Assembly (NCBI RefSeq): GCF_026072635.1
Contig: NZ_AP023081.1
Span: 2,626,501 to 2,690,500 of the forward strand
Direction: 5' to 3'
DNA length: 64,000 nt
From: Pseudomonas solani
Lineage (GTDB): Bacteria; Pseudomonadota; Gammaproteobacteria; Pseudomonadales; Pseudomonadaceae
Shown here: piece by piece, positions 44,512 to 52,580 of the stretch
Layout of the letters: the number at the start of each line of letters is the position of its first letter
Position numbering within the stretch: the first letter of the stretch is position 1
Position numbers and translations under genes: made by a program
Notes under the pieces: generated by a model
What the model saw: only the letters and a program-made list of their open reading frames with translations
What the model was told of the DNA's origin: nothing
Databases searched by the model: none

Positions 44512-45937
44512 CCGCCCCTTCGCCCTGCTGCGCCTGCCGCAGGGCGTCCACCAGCTCCCGGTAGAGCTGCTCGCCGCCGTCGCGGTTGCGCAGCACCGCC
44601 GCCGGGTGCGGTGCCACTGAAATCCACCGGCCTTCATGACGCAGCGGCTTGCCGAGGTAATCGGCCAGGCGGATGCGCTGTGGGTCATGCAGGCCCAGCA
44701 GCGAAGCCAGTGCGGTACGCCCCAGGGCCACCACCCATTGCGGCTGACGCTCCTCCAGTTCACGGGCCAGCCAGGGGTGGCAGGCGCGGATCTCCGCCGG
44801 CTTGGGCGTGGCGTGCCAGCGCGTCGCCGCGCGGCCCAGTGCGCCGCCCCGGGGCTCCCACTTGAAGTGTTTCACCGCGTTGGTCAGGTAGACCGCCTGG
44901 CGTGACAGCCCGGCTTCGGCCAGGGCGCGCTGCAGCACCTGGCCGGCGGGGCCGAGGAAGGGGCGCCCGGCCAGGTCCTCCTGGTCCCCCGGCTGTTCGC
45001 CCACCAGCATGATCCGCGCCTGCGCCGGACCTTCGCCCGGCACGGCGCAGGTCGCGTTGCGCCAGATATCGCAGCGCCGGCACTGGTCCAGGCGGGTGTC
45101 GGGTGCCCGTTCCGGTTGCGCGGCGTCGCTGGCGATCAGCACCTCCTTGCCCTGGCGGGCGCCCACCTCCGGTGCCTGGGCCAGGCGCTGCCGGCCGGTG
45201 CGGGCATCGGCCACCAGTTCGGGGATCAGCGCGCCTTCCGCCAGGTGCTTCCAGAAGCGTGCCGGCATATGGCTGCGCATCACCTCGGGGTTCAGGCGGG
45301 ACGGGTTGAAGGTGCTGCGGTAATAGGCCGTCCACAGGGATTCGCTCGGGTCGTCGTGACCTTCGATGGCCTCGCGCAGGCCAGGCGGGCAGGGCGACTG
45401 GTAGGCCAGGTGCTCGCCATCGAAGTGGGCGAGGCCTTCCGGCGTGCCGATCAGCCAGCTGTGGCGGCCCATGCGCGGCACGAAGTGCTCGGCGCCCAGG
45501 TCCAGCACGTCGTGGGCGGGTTCGTGCCAGGCCAGGTAGTCCGGGGCGCCCTGCGCCTTGTCGCCAGGGCGGAAGCGCAGGAAGGCGTGCATGTGGTGGG
45601 CCTCGCGGCGCACCGCCTTGATCCGCCGCTGCAGTTCGGAACCGTCGCGGTCGCCGGCGAGCATGGCGCTGCGGTCCCCTTGGGCCACGCGCCACAGTAC
45701 CTGGTAGAGCAAGGCCCAGCGGTCGTGGGCGCGGAAGCGTGCGGCGTCGGCCAACAGCGCCGGCAACTCCCGGGGAATGGGCACGCTGGCGACGCCGGCG
45801 GGAGAGGGCGCTGCGTCGTCGCCGTCGAACAGCCTGGGCGTCCAGTCCACGGCCTGGGGCTCGATGCCCGCCAGCAGCAGCTGCCGGGCTTGGTCACGCC
45901 AGCCGGCGAAGCTGCCGTCGAAGCGGATGGCGCGCAT
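44444..45937 (-). CDS. UdgX-type uracil-DNA glycosylase fused to DUF4130
   Basis: 497 residues from ATG 45937, which overlaps the radical SAM stop (TGATG). The N-terminal 250 residues match the DNA-metabolism domain DUF4130 (RREAHHMHAFLRFRP, YYRSTFNPSRLNPEVMRSHMP). The C-terminal part is a family 4-like uracil-DNA glycosylase: CRRC cluster ligands near residue 286, active-site GEQPGDQEDLAGRPFLGPAG, TNAVKHFKWEPRG and VAPHPAAVLR. UdgX normally has KRRIH with a His that bonds covalently to the abasic sugar; here the place reads AATRWH after a GALGR insertion, keeping Arg and His (H375). It converges on and overlaps pilU. Likely uracil repair or capture under SOS control. Confidence 0.85.
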   Translation of the reverse strand: MRAIRFDGSFAGWRDQARQLLLAGIEPQAVDWTPRLFDGDDAAPSPAGVASVPIPRELPALLADAARFRAHDRWALLYQVLWRVAQGDRSAMLAGDRDGSELQRRIKAVRREAHHMHAFLRFRPGDKAQGAPDYLAWHEPAHDVLDLGAEHFVPRMGRHSWLIGTPEGLAHFDGEHLAYQSPCPPGLREAIEGHDDPSESLWTAYYRSTFNPSRLNPEVMRSHMPARFWKHLAEGALIPELVADARTGRQRLAQAPEVGARQGKEVLIASDAAQPERAPDTRLDQCRRCDIWRNATCAVPGEGPAQARIMLVGEQPGDQEDLAGRPFLGPAGQVLQRALAEAGLSRQAVYLTNAVKHFKWEPRGGALGRAATRWHATPKPAEIRACHPWLARELEERQPQWVVALGRTALASLLGLHDPQRIRLADYLGKPLRHEGRWISVAPHPAAVLRNRDGGEQLYRELVDALRQAQQGEGAVSGSDGPGLPRTLPATGHRSCS

Positions 45938-47151
45938 CACCAGAGGGCCATCTGCTGGGCCGGGGCATCCCCCAGGCGCTGGCGCAGCACGGTGGATTCC
46001 AGGGTGGCGTCGCGGGGGCGGTAGTCCTGGGTGACGATGAAGGGCTTGGCCTTTTCCATGGCGCAGCGCAGGCGCGCCACGTCGGCGTAGCGGATGCGTC
46101 GCTGGCGGCGCAGCTCCACCAGGCGGTTGGCACTGAGCACGCCGATACCCGGGACCCGGGCGATCATCGCCGGCTCGGCGCGGTTCAGGTCGAGGGGGAA
46201 TTGCGCGCGGTTGGCCAGGGCCCAGGCCAGCTTGGGGTCGATGTCCAGGGGCAGGTTGCCGGGGGTGGCGATCAGCTCGCTCACCGCGAAGCCGTAGCCG
46301 CGCAGAAGGAAGTCGGCTTGGTACAGGCGGTGTTCGCGCAGCAGCGGTGGGGCTTCGAAGGGCACGGTCTTCGGGCTCTGCGGGATGGGGCTGAAGGCGG
46401 AGTAGTAGACGCGCTTGAGGCGATAGGCGCCGTACAGCGTCTGCGCGGTGTCGAGGATGGTGCGGTCGTCGGTGTCGTCGGCGCCGACGATCATCTGCGT
46501 GCTCTGCCCGGCGGGGGCGAAGGCCGGCGCGCGTTTCTCCGCGCTGGCCTCTTCCACGCCCAGGCGGATGCGGCCCATGGCGCGGCGGATCGGTGCACCG
46601 CGCTTCTCCGGGGCCAGGCGGGTGAGGCCGTCCTCGGTGGGCAGCTCGATGTTGACGCTGAGGCGGTCGGCGTAGCGCCCGGCTTCGGCGATCAGCTCCG
46701 GCGCCGCGTCGGGGATGGTCTTCAGGTGGATGTAGCCGCGGAACTGGTGCTCTTCGCGCAGCAGGCGGGCCACGCGGATCAACTGCTCCATGGTGTAGTC
46801 GGAGGAACGGATGATGCCGGAGCTGAGGAACAGCCCGCTGATGCAGTTGCGCCGGTAGAAATCCAGGGTCAGGGTCACCACCTCCTCGGGGGTGAAGCGG
46901 GCGCGGGGCACGTCGCTGGAGCGGCGGTTGACGCAGTACTGGCAGTCGTAGAGGCAGAAGTTGGTCAGCAGGATCTTCAGCAGTGCCACGCAGCGGCCAT
47001 CGGGTGTGAAGCTGTGGCAGATGCCCATGCCGTTGGTGGCGCCGACGCCGGCCTTGCCCGCCGAGCTGCGCTTGGGGGCGGCGCTGCTGGCGCAGGAAAC
47101 GTCATACTTGGCGGCGTCGGCCAGCACGGTTAGTTTGTCGATGAGTTCCAT
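45937..47151 (-). CDS. Putative DNA modification/repair radical SAM protein
   Basis: 404 residues. The radical SAM cluster is C66-x3-C70-x2-C73 in LTNFCLYDCQYCVNRR. A helix-hairpin-helix DNA-binding motif lies near residues 333-352 (ARVPGIGVLSANRLVELR). The N-terminal KYDVSCASSAAPKR and the GICHSFTPDGRC segments are typical of the radical SAM group (TIGR03916) that always accompanies a UDG-superfamily gene, as it does here. No reaction has been shown for this group; repair or editing of damaged bases is the guess. Expression is likely induced by DNA damage through the LexA-type box upstream. Confidence 0.85.
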   Translation of the reverse strand: MELIDKLTVLADAAKYDVSCASSAAPKRSSAGKAGVGATNGMGICHSFTPDGRCVALLKILLTNFCLYDCQYCVNRRSSDVPRARFTPEEVVTLTLDFYRRNCISGLFLSSGIIRSSDYTMEQLIRVARLLREEHQFRGYIHLKTIPDAAPELIAEAGRYADRLSVNIELPTEDGLTRLAPEKRGAPIRRAMGRIRLGVEEASAEKRAPAFAPAGQSTQMIVGADDTDDRTILDTAQTLYGAYRLKRVYYSAFSPIPQSPKTVPFEAPPLLREHRLYQADFLLRGYGFAVSELIATPGNLPLDIDPKLAWALANRAQFPLDLNRAEPAMIARVPGIGVLSANRLVELRRQRRIRYADVARLRCAMEKAKPFIVTQDYRPRDATLESTVLRQRLGDAPAQQMALW

Positions 47152-47169
47152 GGAAAGGGCTGCGAATAG

Positions 47170-47185
47170 CTGTATGTGTATACAG
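47170..47185. promoter_or_regulatory. LexA (SOS) box
   Basis: CTGTATGTGTATACAG matches the gammaproteobacterial LexA consensus CTGTATNNNNATACAG exactly. It ends 19 bases upstream of the radical SAM start codon and overlaps the likely -10, so LexA would block transcription of that operon. The divergent TM2 gene starts 68 bases to the right and could also be affected. Confidence 0.85.
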
Positions 47186-47212
47186 TATTTGTCGGTCCTG
47201 AAGCCTGCGCAA
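47184..47212 (-). promoter_or_regulatory. Candidate promoter of the radical SAM-udgX operon
   Basis: On the minus strand TTGCGC (47212-47207) and AATACT (47189-47184) are 17 bases apart. The -10 overlaps the end of the LexA box, as expected for an SOS gene. Confidence 0.5.
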
Positions 47213-47252
47213 GTCCGTCGTCGACGGATGGTCGCGATCTGAAGGAGTACGC

Positions 47253-47648
47253 ATGCAACGCCCTGACACCCACAACATGCTGATCGGCTACCTGCTGTGG
47301 ATATTCGGTTTCCTCGGCGCCCACCGCTTCTACTACGGCAAGCCGGTGAGCGGCACCCTCTGGTTCTTCACCTTCGGCCTGTTCTTCATCGGCTGGATCA
47401 TCGACCTGTTCCTCATCCCGTCCATGGACCGCGAAGCCTCGCTGCGCTTCAACGCCGGCTCCCACGACTACACCGTCGCCTGGATCCTGCTCACCTTCCT
47501 CGGCGTCTTCGGCGTGCACCGCATGTACCAGGGCAAGTGGATCACCGGCATCCTCTACCTGTTCACCGGCGGGTTCTTCCTGCTGGGCGTGCTCTACGAC
47601 TTCTGGACCCTGAACACCCAGGTCTCGGTGCTCAACGCCCGCCGTTGA
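47253..47648 (+). CDS. TM2 domain membrane protein
   Basis: 131 residues with two TM2-like units: YLLWIFGFLGAHRFYYGK and WILLTFLGVFGVHRMYQGKW, each the typical helix-GxHRFYxGK turn followed by a second helix. The family is widespread and of unknown function. AAGGAG precedes ATG 47253. It faces the SOS-controlled operon and ends at a bidirectional terminator. Confidence 0.88.
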   Translation: MQRPDTHNMLIGYLLWIFGFLGAHRFYYGKPVSGTLWFFTFGLFFIGWIIDLFLIPSMDREASLRFNAGSHDYTVAWILLTFLGVFGVHRMYQGKWITGILYLFTGGFFLLGVLYDFWTLNTQVSVLNARR

Positions 47649-47664
47649 GCCGTTGCTCAGGCAT

Positions 47665-47694
47665 GAAAAAGCCCGCCATCTGGCGGGCTTTTTC
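47665..47694. terminator. Bidirectional terminator between TM2 gene and pyrC'
   Basis: GAAAAAGCCCGCC and GGCGGGCTTTTTC form a perfect 13-base stem with an ATCT loop; A and T tracts on both sides suit both convergent genes. Confidence 0.92.
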
Positions 47695-47707
47695 GTGACC
47701 GGGCGGC

Positions 47708-48979
47708 TCAGGCCTGATAGGTGATGTGCCCGTCCATCAGGGTGTAGCGCACCTTGCCCGGCAGATCCTGGCCGAGGAAGGGGCTGTTGCGCCCCTTGGA
47801 CAGCCATTGCTCACCGGCGCGGGTGCGGGCTTGCGGGTCGAACAGCACCAGGTCGGCCGGGGCGCCCACGGCGAGGCGACCCACCGGCAGGCGCAGGGCG
47901 CGGGCCGGGCCGGCGGTGAGGCGGGCGAGCAGGGTCGGCAGGTCGAGCAGGCCGTCTTCCACCAGGCTCAGGGCCAGCGGCAGCAACAGCTCGACGCTGC
48001 TGATACCCGGCTCGGTGGCGGCGAAGGGGGCCAGCTTGGCGTCCGCTTCGTGGGGCTGGTGGTGGCTGGCGATGGCGCCGATCACGCCACTCTTCACCGC
48101 TTCACGCAGGCCGTCGCGGTCGGCGCGGGTGCGCAGAGGCGGTTGCACGTGGTAGAGGCTGGAGAAGTCGATCAGCGCCTCGTCGGTGAGCAGCAGTTGG
48201 TACAGCGCCACGTCGGCGGTCACCGGCAGGCCACGGGCCTGCGCTTCGGCGATCATCTGTGCGCCCCGGGCGCTGGTGAGCTGGCTGAAGTGCGCGCGCA
48301 CGCCGCTCTGCTCCACCAGCAGCAGGTCACGGGCCAGGGCCACGGTCTCCGCGCTCTCGGGAATGCCGGCCAGGCCGAGGAAGCCGGCGGTGGCGCCCTC
48401 GTGGGCCATGCCGCCGTCCGCGAGCGAAGCGTCCTGGGCGTGGAAGATCAGCGTCAGGTTGAAGGTGGCCGCGTATTCCATGGCGCGGCGCAGGGTGCGG
48501 TTGCTGTCGAAACTGGCCAGGCCGTTGGAGAAGGCGACGCAGCCGGTGTCGCGCAGGGCGACCAGCTCGGCCAGTTGCTCGCCGGCCAGGCCCTTGCTCA
48601 GGGCGCCGACGGGGAAGACCTTGGTGTGGCCGGCTTCGCGGGCGCGGTCGAGGATCAGCTCGGCCACGGCCGGGGTGTCCAGCACCGGGCGGGTCAGCGG
48701 CGGGCAGCACAGGCTGGTGACGCCACCGGCGGCGGCGGCGCGGGTTTCGCTGTCGATGCTGCCCTTGCGGCTGTAGCCCGGCTCGCGCAGGGCGGCGTTG
48801 AGGTCCACCAGGCCGGGCGCGGCCACCAGGCCCTTGGCGTCGATGCTGTGTTCGGCTTCGTAGCCGGCGGGCGCCTGGCCGATGGCGGCCACCTTGCCGG
48901 CTTCCAGGTATAGGTCGGTGACCTGGTCGGTGCCGCTGGCGGGGTCGATAAGGCGGGCGCCGATGATGTGGGTACGCAT
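47708..48979 (-). CDS. pyrX: Non-catalytic dihydroorotase-like subunit PyrC' (PyrX)
   Basis: 423 residues of the dihydroorotase family. The zinc motif DxHxH of active enzymes is replaced: GLVDLNAALREPG instead of the His-bearing form, and HAQDA and the later His ligands are also altered. In Pseudomonas such inactive subunits are needed to assemble the aspartate transcarbamoylase dodecamer with PyrB. The start codon overlaps the pyrB stop by one base, fitting a fixed subunit ratio. Confidence 0.93.
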   Translation of the reverse strand: MRTHIIGARLIDPASGTDQVTDLYLEAGKVAAIGQAPAGYEAEHSIDAKGLVAAPGLVDLNAALREPGYSRKGSIDSETRAAAAGGVTSLCCPPLTRPVLDTPAVAELILDRAREAGHTKVFPVGALSKGLAGEQLAELVALRDTGCVAFSNGLASFDSNRTLRRAMEYAATFNLTLIFHAQDASLADGGMAHEGATAGFLGLAGIPESAETVALARDLLLVEQSGVRAHFSQLTSARGAQMIAEAQARGLPVTADVALYQLLLTDEALIDFSSLYHVQPPLRTRADRDGLREAVKSGVIGAIASHHQPHEADAKLAPFAATEPGISSVELLLPLALSLVEDGLLDLPTLLARLTAGPARALRLPVGRLAVGAPADLVLFDPQARTRAGEQWLSKGRNSPFLGQDLPGKVRYTLMDGHITYQA

Positions 48980-49986
48980 CAGTTCTGCACCTCGGCTTCC
49001 TGGTTGATCTGGCGTTGGGTGTTCTGGCCGCTCATGGCCATGGACAGCACGGCCATGCGGATGGCGATGCCGTAGGTGACCTGGTTGAGGATCACCGAGT
49101 GGGCGCCGTCGGCCACCGCCGATTCGATCTCCACGCCACGGTTGATCGGGCCAGGGTGCATGACGATGGCATCGGGCTTGGCCAGCGCCAGGCGCTGGGT
49201 GCTGAGGCCGTAGAGGCGGTAGAACTCGCCTTCGCTGGGCAGCAGGCCGCCCTGCATGCGCTCGCGCTGCAGGCGCAGCATGATCACCACGTCGACGTCC
49301 TTGAGGCCTTCGGCCAGGTCGGTGTAGACGCTGACGCCGTACTGCTCGATGCCGATGGGCAGCAGGGTCTTGGGCGCGATTACGCGGATGTCCGGGCAGC
49401 CCAGCGCCTTGAGCGCGAGCATGTTCGAGCGCGCCACGCGGGAGTGCAGGATGTCGCCGACGATGGCCACCGAGAGGTTCTCGAAACCACCCTTGTGGCG
49501 GCGGATGGTGAGCATGTCGAGCATGCCCTGGGTCGGGTGCGCGTGGCGCCCGTCACCGCCGTTGATGATGGCCACGTCCGGGCATACGTGCTCGGCGATG
49601 AAGTGGGCGGCGCCGGAGTCGGCGTGGCGCACCACGAACATGTCGGCGGCCATGGCCTCCAGGTTGCGCAGGGTGTCGAACAGCGTCTCGCCCTTGCTGG
49701 TGGAGGAGGTGGAGACGTTGAGGGTGATCACGTCCGCGGACAGCCGCTGGGCCGCCAGTTCGAAGGTGGTACGGGTGCGCGTGGAGTTCTCGAAGAACAC
49801 GTTGCACACGGTCTTGCCGCGCAGCAGCGGGACCTTCTTCACGGCGCGGGCGCCGACTTCGAGGAAGGAGTCGGCGGTGTCGAGGATTTCCGTCAGCAGC
49901 TCGCGGGGCAGGCCGTCGAGCGAGAGGAAGTGGCGCAGCTGGCCCTGATCGTTGAGCTGCAGCGGGCGCTTGGCGTCTGTCGGCAT
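48979..49986 (-). CDS. pyrB: Aspartate carbamoyltransferase catalytic subunit PyrB
   Basis: 335 residues. PyrB joins carbamoyl phosphate and aspartate in pyrimidine synthesis. Carbamoyl-phosphate residues are in FFENSTRTRTTFELAAQRL; HPTQGMLDMLTI and MLRLQRERMQGG follow, and HPGPINRGVEI is the aspartate-binding loop. The N-terminal extension is typical of Pseudomonas PyrB, where it binds regulatory nucleotides. It lies 26 bases after pyrR. Confidence 0.97.
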   Translation of the reverse strand: MPTDAKRPLQLNDQGQLRHFLSLDGLPRELLTEILDTADSFLEVGARAVKKVPLLRGKTVCNVFFENSTRTRTTFELAAQRLSADVITLNVSTSSTSKGETLFDTLRNLEAMAADMFVVRHADSGAAHFIAEHVCPDVAIINGGDGRHAHPTQGMLDMLTIRRHKGGFENLSVAIVGDILHSRVARSNMLALKALGCPDIRVIAPKTLLPIGIEQYGVSVYTDLAEGLKDVDVVIMLRLQRERMQGGLLPSEGEFYRLYGLSTQRLALAKPDAIVMHPGPINRGVEIESAVADGAHSVILNQVTYGIAIRMAVLSMAMSGQNTQRQINQEAEVQN

Positions 49987-50012
49987 GGGGCAGGCCCTGG
50001 GGGTCGGGAGTT

Positions 50013-50525
50013 TCAGGAAGCGGGGGTGAGGACCTGGCGCTCGAGGGCGAGCGGCGCGGGGCCGAGCAATTTTACCCGTTCATCGGCGGCGAGCGACAGG
50101 GTGGCGCCGACCACGTCGGGGCGGATCGGCAGCTCGCGGGCGTTGAGGTCCAGCAGGCTGACCAGGGTCACGCTGGCCGGGCGGCCGTAGTCGAACAGCT
50201 CGTTCATGGCTGCGCGCACGGTGCGGCCGCTCATCAGCACGTCGTCGATGAGGATCAGGTGCTGGCCTTCGATCTCGAACGGCAGCTCGGAGGGGCGCAC
50301 CTGCGGGTGCAGGCCGTTCTGGGTGAAGTCGTCGCGGTAGAAGGAAACGTCCAGGGTGCCCAGGGGCTCTTCGCTGCCCAGCTCCGCCAGCAGGGCCTGG
50401 GCGACCCAGACACCGCCGGTGCGGATGCCGATGAAACGGGGGTTGGCGATGCCGCGCGCGGCCAGGTGGGCGTTCAGCGCGCTGGCCATCTGCGGCAGCA
50501 GTTCGGCCGGGTTGGGCAGGGTCAT
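50013..50525 (-). CDS. pyrR: Pyrimidine regulatory protein / uracil phosphoribosyltransferase PyrR
   Basis: 170 residues. The PRPP-binding motif is LILIDDVLMSGRTVRAAMNE, and GIRTGGVWVAQALL and DVSFYRDDFTQNG match PyrR. In Bacillus it attenuates pyr transcripts; in Pseudomonas it has been linked to pyr gene regulation and weak UPRTase activity. Located directly before pyrB. Confidence 0.93.
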   Translation of the reverse strand: MTLPNPAELLPQMASALNAHLAARGIANPRFIGIRTGGVWVAQALLAELGSEEPLGTLDVSFYRDDFTQNGLHPQVRPSELPFEIEGQHLILIDDVLMSGRTVRAAMNELFDYGRPASVTLVSLLDLNARELPIRPDVVGATLSLAADERVKLLGPAPLALERQVLTPAS

Positions 50526-50537
50526 GTGCGTTCCTCG

Positions 50538-50975
50538 CTATTCGTGTCCGGGGTGTTCCGCCAGCCAGCCTTCCAGCAGGAGGGCGGCAGCCAGGGCGTC
50601 GACGGGGTTGTCGCGGTAACCACCGCGCTGGCCCTGGGCGAGCCGCTGGCCCTTGGCTTCGAAGGTGGTCAGGCGTTCGTCATGGGTGAAGACCGGCAGG
50701 TTGAAGCGACCGTTGAGGCGCCGCGCGAACTTCTCCGCACGCTCGCTCATGTCGCTGGGGGTGCCGTCCATGTTCAGCGGCAGGCCGACGACGATGGCGT
50801 CCGGCTGCCATTCCTTGAGCAGGGCCTCGACCTTCTGCCAGTCCGGTACGCCGTTCTGCGCCTTGAGCACGCAGAGTTCGCGGGCCTGGCCGGTGACGGC
50901 CTGGCCGACGGCGACGCCGATCTGCTTGGTGCCGTAGTCGAAGCCCAGCAGCAGGCGCAGTGGCTTGGCGGCCAT
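50538..50975 (-). CDS. ruvX: Holliday junction resolvase-like protein RuvX (YqgF)
   Basis: 145 residues of RNase H fold: LLGFDYGTKQIGVAVGQAVTG carries the first Asp, VVGLPLNMDG the second block, and FTHDERLTTFEA the third. YqgF proteins act in 16S rRNA 5' processing and perhaps junction resolution. ATG 50975 overlaps the yqgE stop. Confidence 0.94.
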   Translation of the reverse strand: MAAKPLRLLLGFDYGTKQIGVAVGQAVTGQARELCVLKAQNGVPDWQKVEALLKEWQPDAIVVGLPLNMDGTPSDMSERAEKFARRLNGRFNLPVFTHDERLTTFEAKGQRLAQGQRGGYRDNPVDALAAALLLEGWLAEHPGHE

Positions 50976-51544
50976 CAGGCGTGCCCGGCCTGGGTGGTGA
51001 GCAGGTTGAGGTTGATCCCGAGGCGCGCGGCGGCAGCGGCGAGGCGCTGGTCGGCGGCGGTGTCGAAGAGGATGGCCGGGTCGGCCGGGCAGGTGAGCCA
51101 GGCGTTGTCCACCAGCTCGGCTTCCAGCTGGCCGGCATCCCAGCCTGCATAGCCGAGGGTGATCAGGCTTTTTTGCGGGCCCTGGCCTTCGGCGATGGCG
51201 AAGAGCACGTCCTGGGAAGTGGAGAGCGCCAGGTCGCCCAGCTCCAGGGTGGCCTGGAAGGTCAGGCCGCTGGGGTGGAGGACGAAGCCGCGGTCGGTCT
51301 GCACCGGGCCGCCGGCGTAGATCGGCAGGGTCTGGCAGCGGGCGGGCGGGTCGATCTCCGGGCGCAGCTGCTCGAGCACATCGCTGAGGTTGAGGCCGTT
51401 GGGGCGGTTGATCACCAGGCCCATGGCGCCCTGCTCGTTGTGTTCGACGAGGTAGGTGACGGTCTGGGCGAAATTGGGATCGTCCATGTGCGGCATGGCG
51501 ATCAGGAAGTGGTGCTTGAGGTAGGTGGGCGCGGTGCTTTTCAT
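50975..51544 (-). CDS. yqgE: UPF0301 protein YqgE
   Basis: 189 residues from ATG 51544 (MKSTAPTYLKHHFLIAMPHM). Signatures of UPF0301: PHMDDPNFAQTVTYLVEHN, GAMGLVINRPNGL, YAGGPVQTDRGFVLH and LGYAGWDAGQLEAEL. The function is unknown. An in-frame codon 36 bases upstream falls inside repeat DNA and is unlikely. Coupled to ruvX. Confidence 0.93.
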   Translation of the reverse strand: MKSTAPTYLKHHFLIAMPHMDDPNFAQTVTYLVEHNEQGAMGLVINRPNGLNLSDVLEQLRPEIDPPARCQTLPIYAGGPVQTDRGFVLHPSGLTFQATLELGDLALSTSQDVLFAIAEGQGPQKSLITLGYAGWDAGQLEAELVDNAWLTCPADPAILFDTAADQRLAAAAARLGINLNLLTTQAGHA

Positions 51545-51566
51545 GGGCGCTAGTTTCGACCTTCGC

Positions 51567-51590
51567 GCCGCAAGCTTCAAGCGCGGTCAG
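51567..51590. repeat. Short AAGCTTCAAGC-type intergenic repeat
   Basis: GCCGCAAGCTTCAAGCGC lies between yqgE and tonB. It is of the same family as the arrays at 33203 and 52535. Confidence 0.5.
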
Positions 51591-52480
51591 TTGCTCGACA
51601 GGCGGTCGCCGCGCTCGAAACGCCAGGTGCGGATGATTTCCAGGCGGTCGATGTCGGCCAGGTCGCCGGTGAAGGGGGCGAAGGGGGCGGCGAGGCGGAC
51701 GATACGCATGGCGGCCTGGTCCAGCACCGGTTGGCCGGAGGATTCCAGGAGCTGCACTTCATAGAGGGTGCCGTCACGGTTGATCGACACCAGCAGGCGC
51801 AGGCTGCCGTAGAGGCGCTGGCGGCGGGCTTCCTCGGGGTAGTTGAGGTTGCCGACGCGTTCGATCTTCTTGCGCCAGTCGTCCTTGTACCAGGCGCCCT
51901 TGTCGCGCATGGTCGAGGCGGCGTTGAGGCGGTGGATGCGTGGGCGCTTGGCGTAGAGCTGGCGCTCCTGGGACAGCTCGGCCTCCAGGCTGGCGATCTC
52001 CGAGGACAGCTGGGTGCTGTCGAACACCGGTGCCGGGCGGGCTTCGGGTTCGGGCTTGGCTTCCTCGTGCTTGACCGTGGTCTTCTGCACCTTGGGCGCG
52101 GTGGTGGCGACGGCGGCCTTGGGCGCTTCCTGGCGCGCGGCCTGCTGCGGCGCCGCCGGCGGCGTGACCTTCTTGATCTCCTGGTCCTGGAACGGCGCCT
52201 GCTCGGTGGTCTTGGGCGTGTCCTTGTGTTCCAGGGTGCCGCTGCCCTGCTGGTTCATCTGCGCCAGGTAGTCGGCCTTCTCGGGCTTCTTGTCGCTCTT
52301 GAAGCTGGCGAGGGTGACTTCCAGGGTCTTGCTGATCTGGCTGGGGTCGGCAAAGGTGAAACCGACCCCGAGGATGAAGGCAACGTGCAGCACGGCCGCG
52401 AGGAACAGGGTGAAACCCAGCCGGTCCGCCGGGCGTACGCCGGAGGAGGGGAAGTCGGAAAAATCAGCGGCTGCGTTCAT
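51587..52480 (-). CDS. tonB3: TonB family energy transducer (TonB3-like)
   Basis: 297 residues from ATG 52480. One inner-membrane helix near residues 20-40 (LGFTLFLAAVLHVAFILGVGF) is followed by a long charged, Pro/Ala/Lys-rich spacer and a C-terminal TonB domain (NLNYPEEARRQRLYGSLRLL, VQLLESSGQPVLDQAAMRIV). In P. aeruginosa the tonB3 gene at this location has been tied to twitching motility and pilus assembly, which fits the pil genes on both sides. No strong ribosome site is visible before the start. Confidence 0.87.
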   Translation of the reverse strand: MNAAADFSDFPSSGVRPADRLGFTLFLAAVLHVAFILGVGFTFADPSQISKTLEVTLASFKSDKKPEKADYLAQMNQQGSGTLEHKDTPKTTEQAPFQDQEIKKVTPPAAPQQAARQEAPKAAVATTAPKVQKTTVKHEEAKPEPEARPAPVFDSTQLSSEIASLEAELSQERQLYAKRPRIHRLNAASTMRDKGAWYKDDWRKKIERVGNLNYPEEARRQRLYGSLRLLVSINRDGTLYEVQLLESSGQPVLDQAAMRIVRLAAPFAPFTGDLADIDRLEIIRTWRFERGDRLSSN

Positions 52481-52534
52481 CGCACATCGGATCTGCTCAG
52501 GATGGCGCGCAGTCTGCCGAACTGGGGCGGCAGG

Positions 52535-52580
52535 CTGCAAGTTGCATGTCCAAAGCTGTTAGCTGCATCAAGCTTGGGGC
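52535..52580. repeat. AGCTTG/GCTGCAAG repeat cluster at the gshB 3' end
   Basis: Short AAGTTGCA, AGCTGTTAGCTGCA and CAAGCTTGGGGCTTG units lie between gshB and tonB and supply the last codons and the stop of gshB. Confidence 0.55.
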
